This document shows positions 43,317-52,245 of a DNA stretch of 64,000 bases, piece after piece; the first letter of the stretch is position 1; each line of letters opens with the position of its first letter. Location of the stretch: NCBI GenBank assembly GCA_937951625.1, contig CALFBP010000018.1, forward strand, positions 62,001 through 126,000. Direction: 5' to 3'. The notes below the pieces were generated by a model. It searched no databases. It saw only the letters and a list, made by a program, of their open reading frames with translations, and had not been told where the DNA came from. Position numbers and translations under genes: made by a program. Source of the stretch: an uncultured Thermoguttaceae bacterium (GTDB taxonomy: Bacteria; Planctomycetota; Planctomycetia; Pirellulales; Thermoguttaceae).

Positions 43317-44609
43317 GTGCCTGCAACGAGCGTCATCGGGCTGCAATGGGGCGACGAGGCCAAGGGCAAAGTCGTCGACTTGCTGACCGAACAACATGAA
43401 ATCGTAGTCCGCTATCAAGGGGGGGCGAACGCGGGTCATACCGTGGTCGCCAATGGCCAAACGTACAAGCTCTCCTTGATCCCCAGCGGCATCTTCAGGC
43501 CCGAGGTACGATGCGTGGTGGCCGCCGGCGTGGTCATTCATCCCGCCACCCTCTTGGCGGAAGTCGAAAATCTGAAAAGTCGTGGCGTGTACGTGGGTTC
43601 GAACCTCATGGTGAGCGAGCGGGCCCACGTGATCTTCCCCTGGCACATTGAAGAGGATCGGTTGTTCAACGACGCTTGCACGGGCGGCGAGGCCATCGGC
43701 ACGACGCTTCGTGGGATCGGGCCCTGCTACCGCGACAAGGCCGGGCGATCCTTCGCCATTCGATTGGGCGATTTATACCGGCCGGGAATTGCGGACCGCA
43801 TCGCTCAGGTCGCCGAATTCAAAAGGAAGACCCTGGCCGGCTTGGGGGCCCACGAGGCGGCAGCCTCGCTGGACCCAGATGGGATTTACAAGGAATACGC
43901 GGGCTACGCCGAACGCCTGCAACCCTTCGTCGGCGACACCACCGACTTCCTTCTTGACGCCTGCGAAAACGAAAAACGCATCCTGCTGGAGGGCGCGCAG
44001 GGAGCTTTGTTGGACATCGACCACGGGACCTTTCCATTCGTTACGGCGAGCAACAGTTCGGGCGTGGGAGTTTCGAGCGGGTCAGGGGTTCCGGGCCGCT
44101 ACGTAACCAAAGTGATCGGCGTGGTCAAGGCTTATTCAACGCGGGTGGGAGGGGGGCCATTCCCGACGGAGCAAGACAATGAGACGGGCCAACACATACG
44201 GCAGCGTGGCAACGAATATGGCACGGTTACCCGGCGACCTCGCCGCTGCGGATGGTTCGACGCCGTGGCCGTGCGCTATACGACCCGGCTCAGCGGCGTC
44301 GACGCATTGGCCGTCATGCTGCTCGATGTGCTCAGCGAATTGCCAGAACTGAGAATTTGCGTGGCCTACGAGTGGAAGGGCAAAACCACCACGCGTTTTC
44401 CCGCCCATGTCGACGAGCTCCGTGAGGTCCAACCGGTCTACGAGACGTTGCCGGGCTGGCAACAAGAAATCAGCCACGTGCGACGGGTGCGCGACTTGCC
44501 GCTTTCGGCTCGGGCCTACTTGGACCGGATCGCATCCTTGGTCGGGCGGCCCATCGAGATCGTCTCAGTGGGACCGGACCGGGAGCAAACGATTTTTGCT
44601 GGGCAGTGA
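43317..44609 (+). CDS. purA: adenylosuccinate synthetase
   Basis: 430 aa enzyme joining IMP and aspartate with GTP hydrolysis, the first step from IMP to AMP. The start codon is GTG, set by AGGAGG ten bases before it and by the normal N terminus SVIGLQWGDEAKGKVVDLL. The catalytic Asp of QWGDE is present; the loop reads GDEAKGK where E. coli has GDEGKGK. NAGHTVV carries the second catalytic residue (His). GTTLRGIGPCYRDK, EGAQGALLDIDHGTFPFVT and TRRPRRCGWFD are further family blocks. Full length. uppS starts four bases after the stop. Confidence 0.96.
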   Translation: MPATSVIGLQWGDEAKGKVVDLLTEQHEIVVRYQGGANAGHTVVANGQTYKLSLIPSGIFRPEVRCVVAAGVVIHPATLLAEVENLKSRGVYVGSNLMVSERAHVIFPWHIEEDRLFNDACTGGEAIGTTLRGIGPCYRDKAGRSFAIRLGDLYRPGIADRIAQVAEFKRKTLAGLGAHEAAASLDPDGIYKEYAGYAERLQPFVGDTTDFLLDACENEKRILLEGAQGALLDIDHGTFPFVTASNSSGVGVSSGSGVPGRYVTKVIGVVKAYSTRVGGGPFPTEQDNETGQHIRQRGNEYGTVTRRPRRCGWFDAVAVRYTTRLSGVDALAVMLLDVLSELPELRICVAYEWKGKTTTRFPAHVDELREVQPVYETLPGWQQEISHVRRVRDLPLSARAYLDRIASLVGRPIEIVSVGPDREQTIFAGQ

Positions 44610-44613
44610 GGAC

Positions 44614-45390
44614 ATGCAACCGGCGGCCGTTTCTGACCAGTCCCCGGCGATCGCAGGCGCCGCTGCGGCCCTGGGCATCCCGCCGGAGAGGTTTCCCCGA
44701 CATATCGCCGTGATCATGGATGGCAACGGGCGGTGGGCCCAACGGCGGGGGCTGCCGAGGGTCGAGGGCCATCGCCACGGGTCCGAGGCCGTGCGCCGGG
44801 TGACCGAGGAATGCGCGCGACTGGGCGTCGAACAGCTTACGCTCTACTGCCTCTCCTGCGAAAACTGGAAACGACCCAAACAAGAACTCGATTTCCTGCT
44901 CGCGTTGCTCCAACAGTACATGATCGAGCAGCGCCCCACCATCCTTCAGCACAACATCCGCGTCTCGGTGATCGGGCGTCGCGAGGGCATCAGCGAGCAA
45001 ATTTGGAGGGAAGTGGACCACTCCGTGGCGCTGAGCCAGTCCAATACAGGGCTTCGCGTTTGCCTGGCGATCAACTACGGAGCAAGGCAAGAGATCGTCG
45101 ATGCCGTGCGGTCCATCGCACGCCGTGTGCGGCAAGGAACCCTCGACCCTGATGCCATCGACGAATCCCTGCTCGCCGCCCACCTCTATACCGCCGGCAT
45201 GTCGGATCCCGACTTGCTGATCCGCACGGCGGGCGAAATGCGACTGAGCAACTTTTTGCTCTGGCAGATCAGCTATGCCGAGATCTGGGTCACCGACCGC
45301 TGTTGGCCGGAGTTCGATGAGGCCTTGCTCCGCCAAGCGATCCGCGACTACGCGGCACGGGACCGCCGTTTTGGCGGGCTGACACGGTGA
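44614..45390 (+). CDS. uppS: undecaprenyl (polyprenyl) diphosphate synthase
   Basis: 258 aa cis-prenyltransferase that extends farnesyl diphosphate to the C55 carrier for cell-wall and surface-glycan synthesis. The catalytic Asp36 lies in IAVIMDGNGRWA; GHRHGSEAVRR, LYCLSCENWKRP and the C-terminal RTAGEMRLSNFLLWQISYAE are the other conserved regions. The ATG at 44614 is taken because GAGG spans the purA stop just upstream and the purA stop is only four bases away; the frame is open further upstream inside purA. Usually uppS neighbours cdsA, but here it is paired with purA. Its product would also feed the polyprenol-phosphate glycosyltransferase encoded at 11.7 kb. Confidence 0.95.
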   Translation: MQPAAVSDQSPAIAGAAAALGIPPERFPRHIAVIMDGNGRWAQRRGLPRVEGHRHGSEAVRRVTEECARLGVEQLTLYCLSCENWKRPKQELDFLLALLQQYMIEQRPTILQHNIRVSVIGRREGISEQIWREVDHSVALSQSNTGLRVCLAINYGARQEIVDAVRSIARRVRQGTLDPDAIDESLLAAHLYTAGMSDPDLLIRTAGEMRLSNFLLWQISYAEIWVTDRCWPEFDEALLRQAIRDYAARDRRFGGLTR

Positions 45391-45476
45391 TCAACCCTCG
45401 TTCCCGCTCGTGGCGACTCTCTAGCGGCTAAAAAAACGCTACTCCTTCGCGGCCAAAAGGCAGAGGCGTCTGCCGA

Positions 45477-48400
45477 TCAGGGCTTGCCAACCACCCGGGC
45501 CCATTGCTGGTCCAACCGTTTAGCAGAGACAGGCACGCAGGTGCCCAGCCGTTGGGCGAAGAGCGAAACGCGATACTCTTCGAGCATCCAGCGGTAGCGG
45601 GTGAGTTCGGCATCGTCGATTCCCATCCGCCGGTTCTCCTCCATTTTTTCACGGCAGGCCAACCATCGCCGTCGGATTTCCTCGCAATGCCTGCGGTCGC
45701 GTTCAATGTCACCGCGAGCCGCGTCGAGCCTGATCACAATCGCCCTGAAATATCGGGGATACTGTTGCAGCCACTCCCAAGGCGTGGCAACGAGAAATCC
45801 CGGGACAACCAGGTGCTCGAGCTGTTGCCGAACATCCTCGGACAGGTAGTGCCACCGCGAGTGGTCCGCCGCTCGACTTGGCTGGAACGTCTGCGCAACG
45901 GCCAAACCCCGGTTGGGATTCGGGAGCGGATGGGACCGAGACCCTGAGGCGGGTTTTGACGCCGTCGTGGCTGGGAGCGATGCCGCCGCCAAAGGAACCG
46001 CTCCCCCTTGGTTTTCCAAGAGACGCTCCAAGGCCAGTCGGGCCTGGTAATGCGTCTCGAGGAGCGGGCCGATGAGTTTGGCGATGTCTTGAACGGCCAA
46101 GCCGATGCGGCTTCGCGCGGTTGCCATCAAAGCCTCGAACTCGGCTTTCGTTCGAGGGATCTGGCCGAGCGCCAGCGCGATTGCTCGCTCGGCGAGCAGT
46201 TCGCCCACGTGGCGCGAGAAGTCGAACTGGGGCAGCAGGCGAGCGTGCAACTCCATGACATCGCGTTGGGGGAGCCAATGGGTCTGCGATTGAAGCTCTT
46301 TTTGGGCGAAAAAGGTAAATAGACGGCGCAACGCGCCGCGAGTCTCCTGCTCAGCCCGTTGTGGCGTTTCCGCCAGACGCAACCCCACCGCGTCGCCCTG
46401 ATCGACTAGCATCGGGAAGGCTTGGATCGTCACGTGGCCGCGGCGGACTTCCACCCGCTCGGGCAAGGCGTCGAAGTCCCAATGCTTCAGGCCGTCACGC
46501 GTCCAGGTCGGATCGTCCAGTTCGCCCACGATCGCCGCCGTCTCCTCCCCGAGTTTCTGTCGGACCGCGTTCAGGTCACGGCCGGAGGCGAGCGTTTGGC
46601 CCGCCGCATCGACCACGCGGAGGTTCATGCGAAGCGCCTCAGGGATTTTGTCTTCCTGAAACGCCTCCGGAGGGATACGCTGGCCCGAGACCCGACCTAA
46701 TGCCGCGGCCGCCGCCTGGAGGAAATCGCCCTCGCCAAATCGCATCCAAGCCAATGCCTTGCGAGCCATTTCAGGAGCGGGAATCAAATGACGCCGAATT
46801 TCCTTGGGCAAGGCCCGGATCAAGGCCACGAGCTTGTGTTCTAACAGTCCGGGTACCAGCCAACCCAGACGCCCAGCATCAAGCTGTCCCAACGCCTCGC
46901 ATGGCACGGCCAACGTCACGCCGTCTTCGGCCGAACCGGGTTCGAAACGATATTCCACGGCACAGACGCGATCCCCGACGGAAATCGTCTCGGGGAATTG
47001 GTGGGGCGGTGCCTCGGCCTCGGGGTCTCGCAGGAGGTCGGCCTTGGACATGAACAAGGCTTGCGGGTTCTTTTTGCGTTCCGCCGCAAGCCACCTCATC
47101 AGACGTTGCCCGTCGTAAACGTCGGGGGGAATTCGCTGGTCGTAGAAGTCGAAGCGATCCCAAGTGGGACGCAGCAAGTCGTTGCGTCGGAGCTTGGCCT
47201 GCAAACGCTCCAATTCTTGGACCAGTCGCTCGTTGTGCTGGAGGAAATCGGCCTTGAGGTCGATTTCGCCCTCGACCAGCCCTTGACGGATCAACAAGTC
47301 CCGACTGGCGGCTGGGTCGATCGGGCCGTAGCGGACCCGGCGGCCCGAGACCAAGACCAAGCCGAACAGCGTCACCTTCTCGAATGCCACGGCCGAGGCG
47401 CTGGCGCGGTCCCAATGCACGTCGCTGTACGAACGATGGACCAGGTGGCCGGCGATCGGCTCGATCCACCGCGGATCGATCGCGGCACAGCATCGCAAGT
47501 AACGGTTGGTGGTCTCGACCACCTCGGCGGCCACGATCCAGCGGGGCCTGGACTGGAAAACGCCCGAGCCTGGCCAAAGGACCGCCCGGCGTCCGCCGGC
47601 TAATAGATAATCCGAGGCGCGGATTGGTCGGCCTCCTGCGGGAACGAAGTCGGCGTCGCGGGCGTTGCCTGGATCGCTTTCTTTGTCTGCATGAAAGACA
47701 GACCCCGGACGCCGAGGATCGGCCCGAACCGCCACGTTCGACAAAAGGCCGTGCAAGATGGCCCGGTGAATCGGAGCGTACTCGTTGCGGCGTGGGCCGG
47801 GCTTCATGCCGGCCTCCTCGGCCAATTGCAAAAGCTGCAAATGGATGTCGGTCCATTCCCGCATCCGCTGGTACGAAAGAAAATGCTGTTGACACGCCTT
47901 GCGGAGCTGATTCCGCGACAGGTTGGCTTTCAGGTCGTGATAAAAATCCCAGAGCTTGAGATAAGAAAGGAAATCCGAATCGGGATCGGCGAATTGGGCA
48001 TGGGCCTGATCGGCCGCCTCCTGCTTTTCCAGAGGGCGTTCGCGGGGGTCCTGGAGTTCCAGCACGGCGGCCAGGATGAGCACCTCGGCCAAACAGTTCT
48101 CCTCATGAGCGGCGAGGATCATGCGCCCGATGCGGGGGTCGAGCGGCAGCCGGGCGAGTTGCCGCCCGATGTCCGTCAGGGCGTGGTTCCGATCCAAAGC
48201 GCCGATTTCGACCAGGGTCTTGTAACCGTCGCGGATGGCGTCGCTCCGCGGCGGATCGAGGAAAGGGAAGCGTTCTATGTCGCCTAGGCGGAGGGCCTTG
48301 GTCTGAAGAATGACCGAAGCAAGGTTGGTCCGCTGAATCTCCGGCGCGGTGAAGCGTTCCCGGTTGGCGAAGTCCTCCTCACTGTAAAGGCGGATACAAA

Positions 48401-49574
48401 TCCCCTCGGCCACGCGGCCGCATCGGCCCGCACGCTGGTTGGCCGAGGCCTGCGAAATCGGCTCGATGGGCAATCGCTGGGTTTTGGTTCGGGCCGAATA
48501 ACGGCTGATCCTCGCCGTGCCCGGATCGATCACATAGCGAATTCCCGGCACGGTCAGGGAGGATTCGGCCACGTTGGTGGCGATGACAATGCGGCGGCCG
48601 CGATGCGGTTGGAAAACCCGTTGCTGCTCGGCCATCGACAGCCGCGCGTAGAGCGGCAAGATTTCCGCTCGATCCACGCGGCCGCGGAGCTTTTTGGTCA
48701 TCTCGTGGATGTCGCGCTCCGTGGGCATGAAGATTAGGATGTCGCCTGGGCCGGCGTGCGTCAGTTCGTCGACCGCCTCGGCGACGGCGTCTTCCCAGTC
48801 CGGCTCGTTACCGTCGTCATCGGGCGTCAAGGGCCGGTAGCGGATCTCCACCGGATAGGTCCGGCCCGAGACTTCGATCACCGGGGCGGCTGCCCGGGCC
48901 GAGGCAAAATGCTCGGCGAACCTCGCGGCGTCGATCGTGGCCGAGGTGATGATGAGCTTCAAGTCGCGCCGCTGCGGCAAGATGCGCTTCAAATAACCCA
49001 AAAGGAAGTCGATGTTCAGCGACCGCTCGTGGGCCTCGTCGATGATGATCGTGTCGTAGTGCTCCAGCAAGGGATCGGTTTGGCATTCGGCCAAGAGGAT
49101 GCCATCGGTCATCAATTTGATGTAGGTGTTCGGCTGGAGCGATTCGGCGAAGCGGATTTTGAATCCCACGGCCTCTCCCAGCGGCGAACCGAGTTCTTCG
49201 GCAATCCTGGCGGCGATGCTCCGCGCGGCGATCCGGCGAGGCTGCGTGTGGCCGATCATGGCCTCCACGCCGCGTCCGAGCTCTAGACAAATCTTGGGAA
49301 TCTGCGTGGATTTTCCCGAGCCTGTTTCTCCGCAAACAATCACTACCTGATGTTCGCGGACCGCGGCGGCGATTTCATCGCGGCGCTGTACCACCGGCAA
49401 GGCCTCGTCGTAGGAGACAGTTGGCAGTCCTTGACGACGGGACTCGCGAAGTGCGATGGACCGCTTCAGGCGTGCTTCCCAATCCATATAACGGCGATCA
49501 ATCCGCTTGCCGCGCGCACTATCGGCAAGGATCGCGCGGAGATCGCGCCTCAAGCGACGCTGATCGATGAGCAT
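45477..49574 (-). CDS. hrpA: ATP-dependent RNA helicase HrpA (DEAH family)
   Basis: About 1365 aa, similar to E. coli HrpA (1300). The helicase core has GETGSGKST near residue 85, TQPRRIAARS, DEAHERSLN near 180, TSATIDA, and in the second RecA domain TNVAESSLTVPGIRYVID and QRAGRCGR. These are the DEAH motifs I to VI. HA2 and OB-fold regions follow, and then the long C-terminal DUF3418 part specific to HrpA. The protein acts on mRNA or ribosome-linked RNA, for example rescuing stalled ribosomes. The start is uncertain: ATG at 49574 (MLIDQRRLRRDL) or TTG at 49616, 14 codons earlier. Single gene, converging with uppS. Confidence 0.94.
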   Translation of the reverse strand: MLIDQRRLRRDLRAILADSARGKRIDRRYMDWEARLKRSIALRESRRQGLPTVSYDEALPVVQRRDEIAAAVREHQVVIVCGETGSGKSTQIPKICLELGRGVEAMIGHTQPRRIAARSIAARIAEELGSPLGEAVGFKIRFAESLQPNTYIKLMTDGILLAECQTDPLLEHYDTIIIDEAHERSLNIDFLLGYLKRILPQRRDLKLIITSATIDAARFAEHFASARAAAPVIEVSGRTYPVEIRYRPLTPDDDGNEPDWEDAVAEAVDELTHAGPGDILIFMPTERDIHEMTKKLRGRVDRAEILPLYARLSMAEQQRVFQPHRGRRIVIATNVAESSLTVPGIRYVIDPGTARISRYSARTKTQRLPIEPISQASANQRAGRCGRVAEGICIRLYSEEDFANRERFTAPEIQRTNLASVILQTKALRLGDIERFPFLDPPRSDAIRDGYKTLVEIGALDRNHALTDIGRQLARLPLDPRIGRMILAAHEENCLAEVLILAAVLELQDPRERPLEKQEAADQAHAQFADPDSDFLSYLKLWDFYHDLKANLSRNQLRKACQQHFLSYQRMREWTDIHLQLLQLAEEAGMKPGPRRNEYAPIHRAILHGLLSNVAVRADPRRPGSVFHADKESDPGNARDADFVPAGGRPIRASDYLLAGGRRAVLWPGSGVFQSRPRWIVAAEVVETTNRYLRCCAAIDPRWIEPIAGHLVHRSYSDVHWDRASASAVAFEKVTLFGLVLVSGRRVRYGPIDPAASRDLLIRQGLVEGEIDLKADFLQHNERLVQELERLQAKLRRNDLLRPTWDRFDFYDQRIPPDVYDGQRLMRWLAAERKKNPQALFMSKADLLRDPEAEAPPHQFPETISVGDRVCAVEYRFEPGSAEDGVTLAVPCEALGQLDAGRLGWLVPGLLEHKLVALIRALPKEIRRHLIPAPEMARKALAWMRFGEGDFLQAAAAALGRVSGQRIPPEAFQEDKIPEALRMNLRVVDAAGQTLASGRDLNAVRQKLGEETAAIVGELDDPTWTRDGLKHWDFDALPERVEVRRGHVTIQAFPMLVDQGDAVGLRLAETPQRAEQETRGALRRLFTFFAQKELQSQTHWLPQRDVMELHARLLPQFDFSRHVGELLAERAIALALGQIPRTKAEFEALMATARSRIGLAVQDIAKLIGPLLETHYQARLALERLLENQGGAVPLAAASLPATTASKPASGSRSHPLPNPNRGLAVAQTFQPSRAADHSRWHYLSEDVRQQLEHLVVPGFLVATPWEWLQQYPRYFRAIVIRLDAARGDIERDRRHCEEIRRRWLACREKMEENRRMGIDDAELTRYRWMLEEYRVSLFAQRLGTCVPVSAKRLDQQWARVVGKP

Positions 49575-49887
49575 CGCCTTGCAAATGTCTTCTTCGTGGG
49601 TTTGGAACGATGACAAGGGACGGATGCCTCGTGCGGTTCGAGAACCACGGACCTTCGTCAGTCCTTGGGTTTCAAACGGGAGAGGAGAAACGGTAATCGT
49701 TCACATGCCAAGCACGACGAATCGGGCAGACAAGGCCTCTAAGGACTTGCATGTCCCCGTCCAACGACGGCCAGGCCGACATGCGAAATCCAAAACGCAT
49801 GGAGGGTAGAAATAGTGCGGAATTCCCTTCACCCTAGCACTCTCTCCCGATCATCGTTGATGCGAGGGTTTTTCAAATCCCCGTTGA

Positions 49888-50151
49888 TCAACCACCCCCC
49901 ATCGAAGGTAGGATGCAGACCTCGCTATCAGGCCGGACTGGGGTGTCAAGCCCCTGGGCTGCAATAGCGCCATCGACTGTGAAGGCCACGTAAGGCTGGA
50001 TCTTGCCGTTGCTGAGGAGTTTAGCCTCCAGGCCCGGGAAGACCCCATCCAACGCCCGAACGACCTCTCTCAGGTTCTCGCCCGACACTTCCGCCCGGCG
50101 AGCCCCGCCAGTCAAATCCTTCAACAACAACGGAATCGTGACCGTCGCCAT
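49888..50151 (-). CDS. MoaD/ThiS-family ubiquitin-like sulfur carrier protein
   Basis: 87 aa beta-grasp protein. The pattern VTIPLLLKDLTGG, LREVVRALDGVFPGLEAKLL, YVAFTVDG and a terminal PSMGGG matches MoaD/ThiS-type proteins, whose C-terminal Gly-Gly is adenylated and carries a thiocarboxylate. Here three glycines end the chain. No MoaE, MoeB/ThiF or thiamin gene lies nearby, so whether it serves molybdopterin, cysteine (CysO-like) or another pathway cannot be said. It lies alone between hrpA and an intergenic stretch of 434 bases. Confidence 0.85.
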   Translation of the reverse strand: MATVTIPLLLKDLTGGARRAEVSGENLREVVRALDGVFPGLEAKLLSNGKIQPYVAFTVDGAIAAQGLDTPVRPDSEVCILPSMGGG

Positions 50152-50585
50152 GCTTCCCCTCGCGTCTCAAAGCGCCTAAAGGAAAACCCTTTCGGCTCAA
50201 GCCTTTTCACGTCAAGGACCGGTCTCAACTGTCCAATCTGTGCCATTTTATCGCCACTCTGGTCAGGGAGCGACACTACCTTGAGAGTGCAATCATTGTA
50301 GCCGTTGGGGTGGTCCAGCAAGCCACTACGTATTTCAAACGAGTTTAGCGAATCCTCCCGGCCTGACCGTATTCACTTTTTGCCGCCTCTTGCCGCGGAA
50401 CAGTCCTTTGTCGCCGGGAATCTTGAGGATATAGAAAAAATAGAGAATATATTCCGAATTCAATCCGCAGAATTAGTAACATCCATGCGATAGGAATGAC
50501 CGATGAAATAGAGAGGATCGCTAAATAGGGGAAACGCATAGGAGAGTGGAATTAAACCACCCTCCAGAGCGTAGGAGGCTAAGTC
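50152..50585. other. intergenic region with AT-rich patch
   Basis: 434 bases between divergent small genes. The part from about 50420 to 50560 is clearly richer in A and T than the surroundings. TTGAGG (50423-50428) with TATATT (50448-50453) is a possible promoter for the gene at 50586, although the 19-base spacer is long. AAATAGAGA occurs twice (near 50439 and 50507). A hydrophobic 64-codon frame on the minus strand is discussed among the rejected items. Confidence 0.35.
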
Positions 50586-50855
50586 ATGACCGTCGGGCCT
50601 CAACCAGAGCAAGTTCGCGAGCTGGTGGTTCGCGTTTTCCAAGACTTCGGGGTTCAGGATTTGCACGCTGGACGACTGAATGAGACCTTGCTCATCAAGG
50701 GCGGCCGCCATGTGGCGCGCACTTATCGAGCGGGGGGGCTGATGGCGATGTGGCTATTGCGGGCAGGGGTGGTGCAGTTCTACGACTCCGACGGAACCAT
50801 GCTCCGCACCGTCAACCTGTTCAAACGAATTCGCCCACGGCCCGTGGCAGCCTAA
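50586..50855 (+). CDS. small conserved-looking hypothetical protein
   Basis: 89 aa, soluble. AGGAGG (50573-50578) lies seven bases before the ATG, the clearest ribosome-binding site in this part of the window, and supports a real gene. The sequence is mixed alpha/beta: EQVRELVVRVFQDFG, LNETLLIKGGRHVARTYRAGG, MAMWLLRAGVVQFYDSDG, ending in a basic LFKRIRPRP. It contains no cysteine, signal peptide or membrane helix. I do not recognise the family. rtcA follows after 55 bases on the same strand and could be cotranscribed. Confidence 0.65.
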   Translation: MTVGPQPEQVRELVVRVFQDFGVQDLHAGRLNETLLIKGGRHVARTYRAGGLMAMWLLRAGVVQFYDSDGTMLRTVNLFKRIRPRPVAA

Positions 50856-50910
50856 ACGCGATCGGCCCTGCCAGACCCGGATATCAGGAACCTCCGAACC
50901 ACGCTCCGAC

Positions 50911-51927
50911 ATGATCGTCATTGACGGGTCGAGCGGCGAAGGCGGGGGGCAAGTTTTGCGAACGTCGCTTGCCCTGTCGCTCGTGACAGGCCGACCGTTC
51001 GAAATGAAACGCATTCGCGCCGGGCGGTCTAAGCCGGGTTTGCAGCGGCAGCATTTAACGGCCGTTCTCGCCGCCGCCGAGGTCGGAAAGGCCGAGGTCC
51101 ACGGCGCCGTGCTGAACTCGCAGCACTTGGTGTTTGTGCCGCAAGGGATCCATGCCGGCGAGTACCAGTTTCCTATTGGCACGGCCGGCAGCGTGAGCCT
51201 TGTCCTTCAGACCGTTCTTCCGGCACTCGCTCTGGCCAACGCCCCTTCCGTGCTTAAGCTCGAAGGCGGCACGCACAATAGCCTCGCCCCGCCCTTCGAG
51301 TTCTTGCATTTAGCTTATTTGCCACTCTTGGCGCGGATGGGACCGCAAATCGAGGCAAGGCTAGAGCGCCACGGTTTTTATCCGGCCGGGGGAGGACGCG
51401 TGAGTGTCTCGATTGTTCCGCAGGCCCCGTGGAGACCGCTGGAACTTCTCCAACGCGGTCAGGTGGTTCGCCGCCACGTTCGGGCGATCGTGTCCCGGCT
51501 ACCCCGGCACATTGCCGAGCGCGAGGTTCGCGCGGTCCTCGGCCGTCTGAACTGGCCGCCCGAATGTGCCTCGGTCGAGGAAGTCGAATCCGCAGGCCCG
51601 GGGAACGCCGTACTGCTCGAAATCGGCTGCGAACACGTGACCGAAGTTTTCACGGCCTTTGGGCAACGTGGCGTCCCTGCCGAGCAAGTCGCTGCCAGCG
51701 CGGCAAGCGAGGCAGAACGCTACTTGGCGGCGGAAGTGCCGGTGGGAGAGCACCTGGCCGATCAACTTGTGTTGCCCCTGGCCATTGCAGGCGAGGGCCG
51801 TTTCCGTACCCTCGCACTCTCCACCCACACGACCACCAACATCGCCACGCTGAAAAACTTCGTCGATGTCCAAGTCGAAGCCGAGGAGCTTGCGCCGGAC
51901 GTTTGGGAAGTGCGCGTGGGCAGATGA
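50911..51927 (+). CDS. rtcA: RNA 3'-terminal phosphate cyclase
   Basis: 338 aa, exactly the length of E. coli RtcA. The enzyme converts an RNA 3'-phosphate to a 2',3'-cyclic phosphate through AMP-protein and RNA-adenylate intermediates, in RNA repair. The N terminus IDGSSGEGGGQVLRTSLALS is the family signature, followed by RAGRSKPGLQRQHL, FYPAGGGRV and EHLADQLVLPLAIAG. The nucleotidyl-accepting histidine is expected at His306 in THTTTNIATLKNF. No rtcB ligase or rtcR regulator is adjacent, so the usual enterobacterial operon is not kept. Confidence 0.95.
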   Translation: MIVIDGSSGEGGGQVLRTSLALSLVTGRPFEMKRIRAGRSKPGLQRQHLTAVLAAAEVGKAEVHGAVLNSQHLVFVPQGIHAGEYQFPIGTAGSVSLVLQTVLPALALANAPSVLKLEGGTHNSLAPPFEFLHLAYLPLLARMGPQIEARLERHGFYPAGGGRVSVSIVPQAPWRPLELLQRGQVVRRHVRAIVSRLPRHIAEREVRAVLGRLNWPPECASVEEVESAGPGNAVLLEIGCEHVTEVFTAFGQRGVPAEQVAASAASEAERYLAAEVPVGEHLADQLVLPLAIAGEGRFRTLALSTHTTTNIATLKNFVDVQVEAEELAPDVWEVRVGR

Positions 51928-52245
51928 CGCCCCAGACTCGCGCCTACGAAGAGACGCCACTCGAGCCTCCCCGTTTGCCTGTTTCGCGGAACGAGGGGCG
52001 GTAGCTTATCCCTAGGCAGATGCGGAGAACGCATCGCTTGTCCTCAAGCCGTGGAATGGCAGGCAGACGAGCTACTTCGTACCACAGGGAGCTGTGAAAA
52101 GCGTCGGGCCGTCGCGGACGAAAACTTTGGGGTTCGAAGGCCGTAAGGCGTGCCGTCAGTACAGGCCGACTTCGCACAACCTAGCTCAAGAACGCCCTCG
52201 CGGTTATCCTGGTCTGCATCCTTGTTAAGCGCGAGAGAGGGGAGC
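51928..52245. other. intergenic region, no gene seen
   Basis: 318 bases between rtcA and the permease gene. The frame of the permease stays open back to 52150 but gives unlikely protein. GGGGAG just before the ATG at 52246 is the ribosome-binding site. No purine-riboswitch-like fold or terminator was found by eye. Confidence 0.35.

Noticed and set aside
50345-50539. Hydrophobic 64-codon minus-strand frame in the AT-rich patch
   Set aside because: Its hydrophobic character follows from the AT-rich composition; no ribosome-binding site and no neighbour logic. A tiny membrane protein cannot be excluded fully.
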